Below are positions 36,963-45,563 of a stretch of 63,323 nt of DNA, piece after piece. The stretch covers positions 1-63,323 of the forward strand of contig NZ_BDBP01000061.1 in assembly GCF_001613045.1 (NCBI RefSeq), written 5' to 3'. This DNA comes from Nocardia lijiangensis NBRC 108240. GTDB lineage: Bacteria > Actinomycetota > Actinomycetes > Mycobacteriales > Mycobacteriaceae. The notes beneath the pieces are model-generated. The model saw only the letters and a list, made by a program, of their open reading frames with translations. It ran no database searches and was not told where the DNA came from. The translations under genes were made by a program, and so were the position numbers. Position 1 is the stretch's first letter; each line of letters begins with the position of its first letter.

Positions 36963-37609
36963 TCGCCGAGGACGACGCCCTCCTGCGCGAGGGGTTGGTG
37001 TTGCTGCTGCGGACCGCGGGCATCGAGGTGGCCGCGGCCGTCGACAATGCCGACGACTTCCTGGCCGCCGTCACCGCCGATCGTCCCGACGCGGTGGTGG
37101 TCGACGTCCGGCTCCCGCCCACCTACACCGACGACGGGCTGCGCGCCGCGGTGCGCGCCCGCGCGATCCATCCCGGGCTGCCGGTGCTCGTGCTCTCGGC
37201 CTACGTCGAGGACAGCTACGCCGCCGAACTGCTCGGCGACGGCGCGGGCGGTATCGGCTACCTGCTCAAGGAACGGGTCGGCAAGGTCGACCGATTCCTG
37301 GAATCGCTGCGCCGCGTCGCCGAGGGCGGCACCGCGATGGACCCCGAGGTCATCTCGCAACTGCTGGTGCGGCGCAGGGTCGACGACCCGCTCTCCGCGC
37401 TCACCGCGCGGGAGCGGGAGGTGCTCGCGCTGATGGCCGAGGGCCACGCCAACCCGGCCATCGCCGAACGGCTCGTCGTCACCGAAGGCGCGGTGCACAA
37501 ACACATCAGGAACATCTTCGCGAAGCTCGGCCTGGCCGCCGACGAGGCCGGGCACCGCAGGGTGCTTGCCGTGCTCGCCTACCTCGACGCAGGCCCCGGA
37601 TCGTCCTGA
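36950..37609 (+). CDS. NarL/LuxR-family response regulator
   Basis: 219 residues. The receiver domain has an acidic pocket (AEDD, residues 6-9), phosphoacceptor Asp52 in VVVDVRLPP and a conserved Lys in YLLKERV. The C-terminal LuxR-type helix-turn-helix (LTAREREVLALMAEGHANPAIAERL, cited in part, plus VHKHIRNIFAKLGL) binds DNA. It is the evident partner of the upstream kinase. The last 31 bases overlap the 3' end of the convergent peptidase gene, so the two transcripts are partly antisense. Confidence 0.95.
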   Translation: MRVVIAEDDALLREGLVLLLRTAGIEVAAAVDNADDFLAAVTADRPDAVVVDVRLPPTYTDDGLRAAVRARAIHPGLPVLVLSAYVEDSYAAELLGDGAGGIGYLLKERVGKVDRFLESLRRVAEGGTAMDPEVISQLLVRRRVDDPLSALTAREREVLALMAEGHANPAIAERLVVTEGAVHKHIRNIFAKLGLAADEAGHRRVLAVLAYLDAGPGSS

Positions 37610-39084
37610 CAGGTCAGGTCGCTCTCGGGCAGCGTGCCGTCGCGGAAGTAGGTGTTGACCGCGGCGTAGACGCAGGCGTTCGGATACCGTCCGAAGATCG
37701 AGTGGATCGGCACGTCCTGCAGGGTGACCATGCGTGAGCCGGTCAGCGCGCGGTGCATGGCGAGCGCCCCTCCGTAGGTCGTGCGGGTGTCGCCGGTGGC
37801 CTGCACGATCAAGCTCGGCACGGAATTGCCGATGGCGGTGGGACTTTCGATTGGCGGCGCCCAGAACGCGCAGGGGGTGATGTTGTTGGCGAACGCGCCG
37901 AACAGCGGCTGACTCGCCCTGCTCGCCTCGATATTGCGCCAGTACCAGGTCGGGTCGCGCGGGGCGTCCACGTCACCGCACATGATCGCCATCTGCGCCG
38001 AGCTGTCGTTCGGCTGCGCGGTGAGCATGGCGGCGAGGACGGCGGCGAGTTCCTGGCTCGGCTCCACCGGCACGCCCGCGGCCGCGTCGAGCAGCTGGCG
38101 CAAGTGGTCCGCCACCTGCGGGTACAGGCGAGGATCGTCCAGGCCGACGAACAGCACCATCGGCACGCTGTGGTCGTCGACCTCGAACTCGCCGAGCCGG
38201 ATGGGCCGCTCGTTCGCGCGGCGGACGAGGTCGAGCACGGTGGCACGGACGGCGGCGCGATCGCCGCCGAAGCGGTACTCGCCGTCGCGGGCCGCGGCCC
38301 AGTCGGCCCACAGGTCGAAGGCCGCCTCGTTGGCCGGGCCCATGTCCTGGACCATGCCGACCGGACCGTAACGCTGCGGGTCCACCGAACTGTCCAGCAC
38401 GAAGCGGTCGGCGCGCTGCGGGAACATCTGGGTGTAGACCGCGCCGAGGTAGGTGCCGTAGGAGGTGCCGAAGTAGCTGATTCGGTCCTCGCCGAGGATG
38501 CCGCGGACGACGTCCATATCGCGCGCGGTGTTGCGGGTGGTGACGTGGCGCAGCCACTCGCCTTCGCCCGCCGCGCACCGCGCCGCGAGTTCGGCTTGTT
38601 GCGCAACGGATTCCGCGTAGCTCGCGGCGTCGACGCCCGCCGACTGCAGTCCGAAGCCGCGCGACCAGCCGCAATTCACCGGGGTCGAGCGGCCGACGCC
38701 GCGCGGATCCATGCCGATGAGGTCGTATCGGGCGCGCACCTCCTCGGTCATCGCCTCGCGGACGTCGGCCATGGCGTCCAGACCGGGGCCACCGGGACCG
38801 CCGGGGTTGGACAGTATGACGCCGCGCCGCTGCGCCGGATCCGCGGCGGGGATGCGGGAGATGACGACGGTGAGGGTCGCTCCTTGGGGCGCATCGTAAT
38901 TCAGCGGGACGGTGACATCGGCGCACTGTGCGCCCAGCGGGTCCAGACCTGGATCGTCGCAGGACTTCCATGCCGGTTGCTGCCGGTAGAAGTGGTCGAG
39001 CCCTGCCTCGGCCGATGCGGGTGCGACGGTGAGGAATCCGGCGAGTACGGCCGCCGCGGCCGCGATCACCTTCGTGGGATGCAC
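37579..39084 (-). CDS. Secreted alpha/beta-hydrolase, tripeptidyl-aminopeptidase type (S33)
   Basis: 501 residues with an export signal (VIAAAAAVLAGFLTVAPASA, signal peptidase site AxA). The mature part has the S33 features: SNPGGPGGPGLD oxyanion region, DPRGVGRST, nucleophile elbow GTSYGTYLG, and a TAP-like C-terminal domain with the acid in QATGDTRTTYGGA and His in PIHSIF. It resembles mycobacterial Hip1/CaeA and the Streptomyces SlpD/E peptidases of the cell envelope. I chose the GTG at 39084, with GGAGG upstream, rather than the longer frame. The unlinked Cys residues may form disulfides. Confidence 0.91.
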   Translation of the reverse strand: MHPTKVIAAAAAVLAGFLTVAPASAEAGLDHFYRQQPAWKSCDDPGLDPLGAQCADVTVPLNYDAPQGATLTVVISRIPAADPAQRRGVILSNPGGPGGPGLDAMADVREAMTEEVRARYDLIGMDPRGVGRSTPVNCGWSRGFGLQSAGVDAASYAESVAQQAELAARCAAGEGEWLRHVTTRNTARDMDVVRGILGEDRISYFGTSYGTYLGAVYTQMFPQRADRFVLDSSVDPQRYGPVGMVQDMGPANEAAFDLWADWAAARDGEYRFGGDRAAVRATVLDLVRRANERPIRLGEFEVDDHSVPMVLFVGLDDPRLYPQVADHLRQLLDAAAGVPVEPSQELAAVLAAMLTAQPNDSSAQMAIMCGDVDAPRDPTWYWRNIEASRASQPLFGAFANNITPCAFWAPPIESPTAIGNSVPSLIVQATGDTRTTYGGALAMHRALTGSRMVTLQDVPIHSIFGRYPNACVYAAVNTYFRDGTLPESDLTCQDDPGPASR

Positions 39085-39135
39085 TGTGGAGCCTCCGATT
39101 TCGTTCGACCGCACCGGGAGCGGTGCGGTGCGGGA

Positions 39136-40314
39136 CTAGCACACGGCGGTGTCGAACGCTTGCTGCACCAACACCGCATTCTCCTCGCTGGTCGGCAGCT
39201 GGTTCACGGTGATGGTCACGGCGTGTCCGTCGGCGGTGACGCCGTTGCGGGTCTCGAATCCCGGGATGCTGCCGCCGTGCCCCCACACGTCTTTTCCGCA
39301 GGAGTTCGGCAGGTGGATGAGCCCCAATCCGTAGCCCGCCTCCGGCATCCGGTCGAAGGGCACGGTGCGGCGCATCTCGTCGAGTTGCGCGGCGGGCAGC
39401 AGGCGGCCGCCGAGCAGCGCGCGGAAGAAGCGGTTCAGGTCGGCGCCGGTGGCGATCATCGCGCCCGCGGCGTCGGCCCAGGAGGGATCGAGGTCGGTGA
39501 AATCCACTCGCGTGCCGCCGATCTCCTGGTAGCCGACGGGATGCGGTCCGCGGATGCCGGTCTCGCCTGCCGCCGGAAACCAGGTGTCGCGCAGGCCGAG
39601 CGGCTCGATGATGCGCGCGGTGATCTCGTCGGCCGCGCTGCGTCCGGTCGTTTGCTGGATCAGCATGCCGAGCAGGATGTAGTTGGTGTTGGTGTACACC
39701 GCGCGAGCGCCGGGCTCGTAGCGCGGCGGCATGGTCATCGCCAGGCGCACCAGTTCGGCAGGGTCGTAGCGCCGCAGGCGCACCGCCTCGGTGTCGATCT
39801 CCAACTGCGCCGTGCCGCGCTCGGCGCGCAGCTCGGGATCGCCGCCCGCCAGGTAATCGGGCAGGCCGCTGGTGTGCTGGAGCAAATGGCGCACCGTGAT
39901 GCGGTTCCCATCGTTGCCGCTGCCGCGCACCACGCCGGGCAGGTAGCGCTCGACGGGCGCGTCGAGCTCGACCTTGCCCTCGGCGACCAGTTGCAGCACG
40001 ACCGTCGCGACGAATGTCTTTGTGTTGCTGCCGATTCGCACGCGGGCGTCGCGTGGGATGGGCGCGCCCGTGGCGATATCGCCGACACCCGCGGTAACGG
40101 TGCGGTCGCCCGCATCGGTGGTCAGCACCGCCTGCGCGCCGGGGAATCCGCCGCGCACCGTCGCGTCCAGCGCCCGCTGGATCGCTGCGGTCCGGCCTGC
40201 GTCGCCGGTACCGGAGGGCGTGTTCTCGGCGCCACACGCCTGGGCGCCGAACAGCGCGGCGAGACAGATCCCGGCCGCGGCCGCGCGCAGGCCGCGCTGT
40301 CGAAAAACGGTCAT
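39136..40314 (-). CDS. Serine hydrolase, beta-lactamase/D-Ala-D-Ala carboxypeptidase class C-like lipoprotein
   Basis: 392 residues. A signal sequence with lipobox-like LFGAQAC (Cys ~27) suggests a lipoprotein. The catalytic SxxK is SNTK in RIGSNTKTFVATV, the Tyr motif is YTN in VYTNTNYILLGML, and the third motif is HGG in WGHGGSIPGF. This is the pattern of class C-like serine beta-lactamases and R61-type carboxypeptidases. The TSGLPDYL segment is typical. It lies 51 bases downstream of the S33 peptidase gene on the same strand, so both may be co-expressed envelope hydrolases. Confidence 0.92.
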   Translation of the reverse strand: MTVFRQRGLRAAAAGICLAALFGAQACGAENTPSGTGDAGRTAAIQRALDATVRGGFPGAQAVLTTDAGDRTVTAGVGDIATGAPIPRDARVRIGSNTKTFVATVVLQLVAEGKVELDAPVERYLPGVVRGSGNDGNRITVRHLLQHTSGLPDYLAGGDPELRAERGTAQLEIDTEAVRLRRYDPAELVRLAMTMPPRYEPGARAVYTNTNYILLGMLIQQTTGRSAADEITARIIEPLGLRDTWFPAAGETGIRGPHPVGYQEIGGTRVDFTDLDPSWADAAGAMIATGADLNRFFRALLGGRLLPAAQLDEMRRTVPFDRMPEAGYGLGLIHLPNSCGKDVWGHGGSIPGFETRNGVTADGHAVTITVNQLPTSEENAVLVQQAFDTAVC

Positions 40315-40604
40315 CAGCTGCGCGTTCCTCCCGTGCTGAAGCGGCACACCACTTGTGCGCTTTACGTCTTCGAGCCTAGGAACGCGAGGCCGTCAAGACC
40401 ATGACGCCCGCACCCGGATCCGCGGTGGTGCACGCTCACCCCCGCGAGGTAGTGCCAGCACTACCTCGGAGACGCGCGGAGGGTAGGGAAGGTGGAATCG
40501 CCCGAGGGTTGGGGTGTTCGAGCCCTAGGGGTGGCTGTTCAACGTGGTGCTCCCGCCTACCTTTTGAGAGGTCAACATCAACCTCGCTTTCCAGGAGCAG
40601 TGAA

Positions 40605-40847
40605 ATGCGAATCAAGTCCTTCCTCGCCGCGGGCCTTCTTGCCACCGCAGCCGTCGCCGGGGTGTCGACGGCTGCCACGGCCAGTGCCGCGCCGACCTAC
40701 CAGGCCGCGAGCTACGGCGGCACCTACATCGGCACCTACGCCACCTTCGAAGCCTGCCGCGCCGACGGCGTCTCGCCCAGCACCGGCGGCTACTACTGGG
40801 AGTGCGTGGAGGTCTGGGAGGGCTGGGACCTCTACATCTACTACTGA
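40605..40847 (+). CDS. Small secreted peptide, 80 residues
   Basis: MRIKSFLAAGLLATAAVAGV begins a clear Sec signal peptide with cleavage near ASAAP (residue ~29). The mature ~51-residue peptide is tyrosine/tryptophan-rich (YGGTYIGTY, GGYYWEC, LYIYY) with exactly two cysteines, probably forming one disulfide. AGGAG lies about 9 bases before the ATG, and strong terminator hairpins follow, so it is a monocistronic, perhaps highly expressed, exported product. I do not recognise a characterised family. The preceding 290 bases (40315-40604) contain no gene and probably hold its promoter. Confidence 0.85.
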   Translation: MRIKSFLAAGLLATAAVAGVSTAATASAAPTYQAASYGGTYIGTYATFEACRADGVSPSTGGYYWECVEVWEGWDLYIYY

Positions 40848-40899
40848 CGGTTCGCGAAACCATCCGTGAACGGCGCTGCCGCACCGTGATCGGATTCCT

Positions 40900-40938
40900 G
40901 GGGACGTCCGGCATCGGCCGGGCGTCCCCCTTTTGCAT
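40900..40938 (+). terminator. Terminator of the small secreted-peptide gene
   Basis: GGGGACG-TCCGG pairs with the complementary CCGGGCGTCCCC arm across a CATC loop and is followed by CTTTT. An intrinsic terminator. Confidence 0.85.
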
Positions 40939-40965
40939 TCGGGAGCGACACGATCCGGGACAACG

Positions 40966-41001
40966 AAAAGGCGGGAGGTCCGTACGGACCTCCCGCCTTC
41001 G
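40966..41001. terminator. Near-perfect palindromic bidirectional terminator
   Basis: AAGGCGGGAGGTCCG and its exact complement form one uninterrupted 16-bp inverted repeat (40968-40999) centred on TACG, flanked by AAAA on the left and TTCG on the right. It lies 11 bases from the stop of ppa, serving the minus strand and backing up the plus-strand terminator. Confidence 0.85.
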
Positions 41002-41011
41002 TTCGTGTGGC

Positions 41012-41503
41012 TCAGTGGCCGCCCTGCTCCTGCAGGCGCTTGAAGGAAGCCTCCACCTCGGCCTCGGCCTCGGCGCGCCCGACCCACTCCGAGCCCTTCA
41101 CGTACTTGCCCGGCTCCAGGTCCTTGTAGCGCTCGAAGAAGTGCTTGATCGCGGAGAGCTCGAACTCCGGCACGTCGGCCAGGTCCTGGATGTGGTTCCA
41201 GCGCGGATCGCCCGCGGGCACGCACAGCACCTTGGCGTCGCCGCCCGCCTCGTCCTCCATCTTGTACATCGCGACCGGACGCGCCTCGACGATCACGCCG
41301 GGGAACACCGCGTCGGGAAGCAGGACCAGCGCGTCCAGCGGGTCACCGTCCTCGCCCAGCGAGTTCTCGATGAAGCCGTAGTCGGCCGGGTAGGCCATGG
41401 AGGTGTAGAGGAAGCGATCGAGACGAACTCGGCCGGTCTCGTGATCGACCTCGTACTTGTTGCGAGAACCCTTGGGGATCTCGATGGTGACGTCGAACTC
41501 CAC
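41012..41503 (-). CDS. ppa: Inorganic pyrophosphatase
   Basis: A 163-residue soluble family I pyrophosphatase. The signature EDGDPLDALVLL carries the catalytic aspartates, and the N-terminal EIPKGSRNKYEVD and MAYPADYGFIENS blocks are conserved. It hydrolyses the pyrophosphate made in biosynthesis and drives those reactions forward. GTG at 41503 has AAGGAGAT 6 bases upstream. The position next to dacB-metalloprotease-tilS-hpt, transcribed divergently, matches mycobacteria. Confidence 0.98.
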   Translation of the reverse strand: MEFDVTIEIPKGSRNKYEVDHETGRVRLDRFLYTSMAYPADYGFIENSLGEDGDPLDALVLLPDAVFPGVIVEARPVAMYKMEDEAGGDAKVLCVPAGDPRWNHIQDLADVPEFELSAIKHFFERYKDLEPGKYVKGSEWVGRAEAEAEVEASFKRLQEQGGH

Positions 41504-41598
41504 GCCATCTCCTTCTGTGCTGCATCCGGTGGTTCGAGCCAGGCGCGACCGCCGACTCGCCAGGTTGTTCGGGGGAACGGTAGCGGAACGAGGATAGT

Positions 41599-43143
41599 GT
41601 GATCGGTGGGGCCGAGGTTCAAAAGGGCATGGGTGCGCCGGGTGGTGCGCGGCAGCCGAGTCAGGGAGACGACGGGCACGTGTTTGGTCGGAACAAGAGG
41701 AATATCGGTGATTTGGCTGCGCGGCGCCGCCGCAGGATGTGGATGGGATTCGGGGCCACCCTTACCGTGCTGCTGATTGCCGCTGCGGCCGCGCTGGTCG
41801 TCTTCCGGCCGTGGACGCCGGAATTCCGGCACGGCGGGCTGACCGTCGCCGCGCCGCCCGCTCCGGTCAAGCCCTTCCCGCAGGTGGCGCCCGCTCCCGC
41901 CGACGCGCCCGCGCCGAGTCCGGCCGGGGTCGTCGCCGCGCTCGGGCCCGCGCTGGGCAATCCGGATCTCGGCGCGTTCGCGGGCGTCGTCACCGACGCC
42001 GACAGCGGGACCATGCTGTGGAGCCAGGATCCGGGCACGCCGATGATCCCGTCGTCCACCGCCAAGATCCTCACCACCGCGGCCGCGCTGCTTGCGCTGC
42101 CCGAGGAGCAGCGGGTCACCACCAAGGTGGTCACCGGGGTGGCGCCCAACGAGCTGGTGCTCGTCGGCGGCGGCGATCCGACGCTCACCGCGCAGGCCGA
42201 CGGCAAGGGCTACTACCCGAACGGTGCGCGCCTGTCGGATCTGGTCCCGCAGATCCGCTTCTCCGGGTACGCGGTGGACACCATCGTCGTCGACACCGCC
42301 GCCTTCGCCGGACCGACCATGGCGAAGGGCTGGGAGGGCGCCGACGTGCCCGGCGGCTCCATCGCGCCGATCGAATCGGTGATGATCGACGGCGGCCGCC
42401 TCGAGCCGCTGGTCGAGTACTCCCCGCGCACGACCTCACCCGCGTTGGACGCCGGACGCAGGCTGGCCGCCGAACTCGGGCTCGACCCGGCCAGGGTGCG
42501 CGCGGGCCGGGCTACGCCGGGCGCGGCCGAGGTGGCGAGCGTGCAGTCCGCGCCGCTGCGCGACCGGCTGCGCGACATGATGGTCCACTCCGACAACGTG
42601 CTCGCCGAGACCATCGGCCGGGAAATCGCCGTGGCGACCGGGTACGAACCGTCGTTCGACGGCGCGGTGGCCGCCGTGGCCGCCACACTGGTGAAGGCGG
42701 GCTTCGATATGAACGGGGTGGTGATGCACGACACCAGCGGACTCTCGACGGACGACCGCATCCCCGCGCGCCTGCTGGACAAGATTGTCGCCACCGCCGC
42801 GCAGTCGGCCGGTGACACGTCGGCCCGGCCGGTCGGCAGCAAGGCGCGGCCCGCGGGCGAGAAGCTCGCCGCCACGCTGGCGCCGCTGCTCGACAATCTG
42901 CCGGTCGCGGGTGCGACGGGCTCGCTGGCCAGTCGATATGTCACCCAGAACCGGGGCGGCGCCGGGTGGGTGCGCGCCAAGACCGGAACTCTCTCGGTGG
43001 CCAGCACGTTGGTCGGATATGTGCTCGACCGAGACGGCCGGGTGCTGACCTTCGCGTTGATGTCGAACGATCGGCCGCCGGAGGTGAGCAGGCCCGCGTT
43101 GGACGCCATCGCAGGCACGCTTCGCAACTGTGGATGCTCGTGA
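41599..43143 (+). CDS. dacB: D-alanyl-D-alanine carboxypeptidase/endopeptidase (PBP4, S13)
   Basis: 514 residues. A cytoplasmic basic N-terminus (~46 residues, ending RRRRR) is followed by a membrane helix (about 47-68), then a proline-rich linker and the S13 peptidase domain. It has SxxK as SSTAK, SxN as HSDN and KTG in AKTGTLS. It trims or cleaves peptidoglycan cross-links outside the membrane. The start GTG at 41599 precedes a long non-conserved cytoplasmic tail; a shorter start inside it cannot be excluded. It is followed by the metalloprotease gene with a small overlap or gap. Confidence 0.94.
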   Translation: MIGGAEVQKGMGAPGGARQPSQGDDGHVFGRNKRNIGDLAARRRRRMWMGFGATLTVLLIAAAAALVVFRPWTPEFRHGGLTVAAPPAPVKPFPQVAPAPADAPAPSPAGVVAALGPALGNPDLGAFAGVVTDADSGTMLWSQDPGTPMIPSSTAKILTTAAALLALPEEQRVTTKVVTGVAPNELVLVGGGDPTLTAQADGKGYYPNGARLSDLVPQIRFSGYAVDTIVVDTAAFAGPTMAKGWEGADVPGGSIAPIESVMIDGGRLEPLVEYSPRTTSPALDAGRRLAAELGLDPARVRAGRATPGAAEVASVQSAPLRDRLRDMMVHSDNVLAETIGREIAVATGYEPSFDGAVAAVAATLVKAGFDMNGVVMHDTSGLSTDDRIPARLLDKIVATAAQSAGDTSARPVGSKARPAGEKLAATLAPLLDNLPVAGATGSLASRYVTQNRGGAGWVRAKTGTLSVASTLVGYVLDRDGRVLTFALMSNDRPPEVSRPALDAIAGTLRNCGCS

Positions 43144-43156
43144 CGGGTGGTTGACC

Positions 43157-44275
43157 ATGTTCGAAGGCGTTGACAAGACTCGCGAATCCGCCCTTGCCGA
43201 TTCGATATCGGACGGCAAGGCGCAGCGGCGTCGCTCCGGGCTGTCCGGTGCCGTCGACTGGCGGCTGGCCGCACGCACCGGCGCCGCCCTGGTTCCGCCG
43301 GGGCCGCGCACCTCGCGATATTCGGCCGAACAGGTCGTCGCCGAACTGGCCGAGGCGTCGGTGCGGGCCGAGGGCCCGGTTCGCGACGTCAGCGGATTGC
43401 TCGACGATCAGCCGGTGCCCGCGGCGCGCGTGGTCGACCGGCCGGGCTGGATCGACGCCGCCGCCGGCTCCATGGCCCAGCTCACCGGGACCGGCGGCGA
43501 ACCGCAGGGCCGCGGCCTGCTAGCGGGCAAACCCGCGGGCGTGCAGGCGGGCGCCATGCTGGCGTTTCTCTCCACGGCGATCCTCGGCCAGTACGACCCC
43601 TTCACCGGACCGGACGGCACGCTGCTGCTCGTCGCGCCGAACATCATGGCCGTCGAGCGCGCGCTTGGCGTCCCGTCGAGCGACTTCCGCTTCTGGGTGT
43701 GCCTGCACGAGGTGACCCACCGGGTGCAGTTCTCCTCCGCGCCCTGGCTGGCCGGCTACATGCGCAACAATGTCGACGTCCTCTCCGAGGTGGGCGACGA
43801 ACCGCTCGCCGACATGCTCGGCCGCCTCGTCGAGGAACTGCGGGACCGCCGCCGCGGCACCGCGCCCGACGACCCGGCCACCCGCGGCGTGGTCGGTCTG
43901 CTGCGCGCCACGCAGGCGCCGCCGCAACGCGAGGCGCTCGACCGGCTGCTCATGCTCGGCACCCTGCTCGAAGGCCACGCCGACCACGTGATGGACGCCG
44001 TCGGCCCCAGCGTCATCCCGTCGGTCGCGCAGATCCGCGCGGCCTTCGACAAGCGCCGCAAGCGCCCCACCAACCCGCTGCAGCGCCTGCTGCGCGCCCT
44101 GCTCGGCGTGGACGCCAAGGTCGCCCAGTACGTGCGCGGCAAGGCCTTCGTCGATCACGTCGTGGATCGCGTCGGCATGGAACGGTTCAACGTCGTGTGG
44201 ACGGACCCCGACACCCTGCCGTTGCCGGACGAGATCGAGAACCCGGACCGCTGGATCGCGCGCGTCCTGGGCTGA
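43157..44275 (+). CDS. Zinc-dependent metalloprotease (DUF2342, Rv3626c-like)
   Basis: 372 residues. The zinc-binding HEVTH is in CLHEVTHRVQF, with a further acidic ligand in the DVLSEVGDEPLADML region. The family (coenzyme F420-associated/zinc-dependent protease domain) is conserved across Actinobacteria at this position, between dacB and tilS. GTG 43130 (overlapping dacB by 14 bases) and TTG 43151 are alternative starts; ATG 43157 begins MFEGVDKTRES. The substrate is unknown; the constant neighbourhood suggests a core cell-envelope or tRNA-linked role, which is inference. Confidence 0.9.
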   Translation: MFEGVDKTRESALADSISDGKAQRRRSGLSGAVDWRLAARTGAALVPPGPRTSRYSAEQVVAELAEASVRAEGPVRDVSGLLDDQPVPAARVVDRPGWIDAAAGSMAQLTGTGGEPQGRGLLAGKPAGVQAGAMLAFLSTAILGQYDPFTGPDGTLLLVAPNIMAVERALGVPSSDFRFWVCLHEVTHRVQFSSAPWLAGYMRNNVDVLSEVGDEPLADMLGRLVEELRDRRRGTAPDDPATRGVVGLLRATQAPPQREALDRLLMLGTLLEGHADHVMDAVGPSVIPSVAQIRAAFDKRRKRPTNPLQRLLRALLGVDAKVAQYVRGKAFVDHVVDRVGMERFNVVWTDPDTLPLPDEIENPDRWIARVLG

Positions 44276-44402
44276 GCGAGCGCGCATGATCCGCGGCCCC
44301 TCGCGGCCCGGCGAGTGAAACTTCGATCCTGGCGGGTCGCCGCGCGGATTCGCGGTTCGGTCCCGGCATCGCGCCGCACGCGGCGTGGGTAGTGTCCTCG
44401 GC

Positions 44403-45509
44403 ATGGGCCGTGCGGTACGAGCGACGCCCGGGCAGCGCGAGGCGACCGGGGCGGAGGCGGGCAGCGCCGCGCCGAGTGGGCCGCGCAGATTGCCGGAGAC
44501 CGCGGCGGTGCTCGAGGTCAGGCGCGCGGTGCGGGCCTGGGCGGGGGAGTACCTGGCCGAGGGCGCGGCGGTCGCGGTCGGCCTGTCCGGTGGGGCGGAC
44601 TCGCTCGCGTTGACGGCCGCGGCGGTCGTCGAGATCGGGCACGTCGACGCGCTGATCGTCGACCATCGCCTGCAAGAGGGCTCGGGGCAGGTGGCGGCGG
44701 ATGCCGCCGCGGCGGCGCTCGCACTGGGCTGCCGGTCGGCACGGGTGCTCGCGGTGGAGGTCGGCTCCGAAGGCGGCGTGGAAGCGGCGGCCCGCACGGC
44801 CAGGTACGCGGCGCTCGACACCGCCCGCGACGGCGCACCCGTCCTGCTCGGCCACACCCTCGACGACCAGGCCGAGACCGTGCTGCTCGGACTCGCCCGC
44901 GGTTCCGGCGGACGCTCGATCCAGGGCATGGCGGCCTACGCCGAACCGTGGGGCAGGCCCCTGCTCGGCATCCGGCGGGCCACGACCCGGCAAATGTGCG
45001 CCGACCTCGGTCGCACCCCACACGAGGACCCGCACAACCGATCGCCGGAGTTCACTCGTGTCCGGCTGCGCACGGAGGCGTTGCCGCTGCTCGAGGATGT
45101 GCTCGGTGGTGGCGTCGCGGCCGCGCTGGCCCGCACCGCCGAGCAGTTGCGCGAGGACGGCGCGGTACTCGACGTGCTTGCCGATGAGTTGCTGGAGGCC
45201 GCGCGGGTGCCACGCGCCGCCGCGGGCGGTCGGAGCGCCGCCGATGATGAGGTGGCGCTGTCCATCGAGATACTCGCCACTGCACCCGCCGCGCTGCGGC
45301 GCAGGGCGATCCGATCCTGGCTGTTGGACGGCGGGGCCAAAGCCCTGACGGACAAGCATTTACGGGCGGTGGATGCCCTGATCACGGACTGGCGCGGACA
45401 GGGCGGTGTGGCCGTCGGCGGCGGGTCGCCGGACACGAGGTTGGTTGCCGCGCGCGAACATGGCAGGCTGACACTGCGCGGACAAGACCGATGTCTGCGC
45501 AGTGACTGA
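44403..45509 (+). CDS. tilS: tRNA(Ile)-lysidine synthase
   Basis: About 368 residues. The ATP-pyrophosphatase P-loop VGLSGGADSLAL lies near residue ~60, followed by LIVDHRLQEGSGQ and GHTLDDQAETVLLGLARGSG, the conserved TilS catalytic blocks. The enzyme converts the wobble C of tRNA-Ile(CAU) to lysidine so that it reads AUA. The C-terminal domain is small, as in mycobacteria. The 5' end is variable: GTG 44385 and ATG 44403 are both possible. It precedes hpt by about 50 bases, the usual bacterial tilS-hpt pair. Confidence 0.95.
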   Translation: MGRAVRATPGQREATGAEAGSAAPSGPRRLPETAAVLEVRRAVRAWAGEYLAEGAAVAVGLSGGADSLALTAAAVVEIGHVDALIVDHRLQEGSGQVAADAAAAALALGCRSARVLAVEVGSEGGVEAAARTARYAALDTARDGAPVLLGHTLDDQAETVLLGLARGSGGRSIQGMAAYAEPWGRPLLGIRRATTRQMCADLGRTPHEDPHNRSPEFTRVRLRTEALPLLEDVLGGGVAAALARTAEQLREDGAVLDVLADELLEAARVPRAAAGGRSAADDEVALSIEILATAPAALRRRAIRSWLLDGGAKALTDKHLRAVDALITDWRGQGGVAVGGGSPDTRLVAAREHGRLTLRGQDRCLRSD

Positions 45510-45563
45510 TGCCGAGCGGGATCGATCGAAACCAGCGGCGCACCGGAAGGGAAACCAACTGAC

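Noticed and set aside
17623..41011. Genomic island inserted at tRNA-Thr
   Set aside because: The accessory block begins right after the tRNA, but no integrase, no direct repeat of the tRNA 3' end and no mobility genes were seen; codon usage is like the rest.
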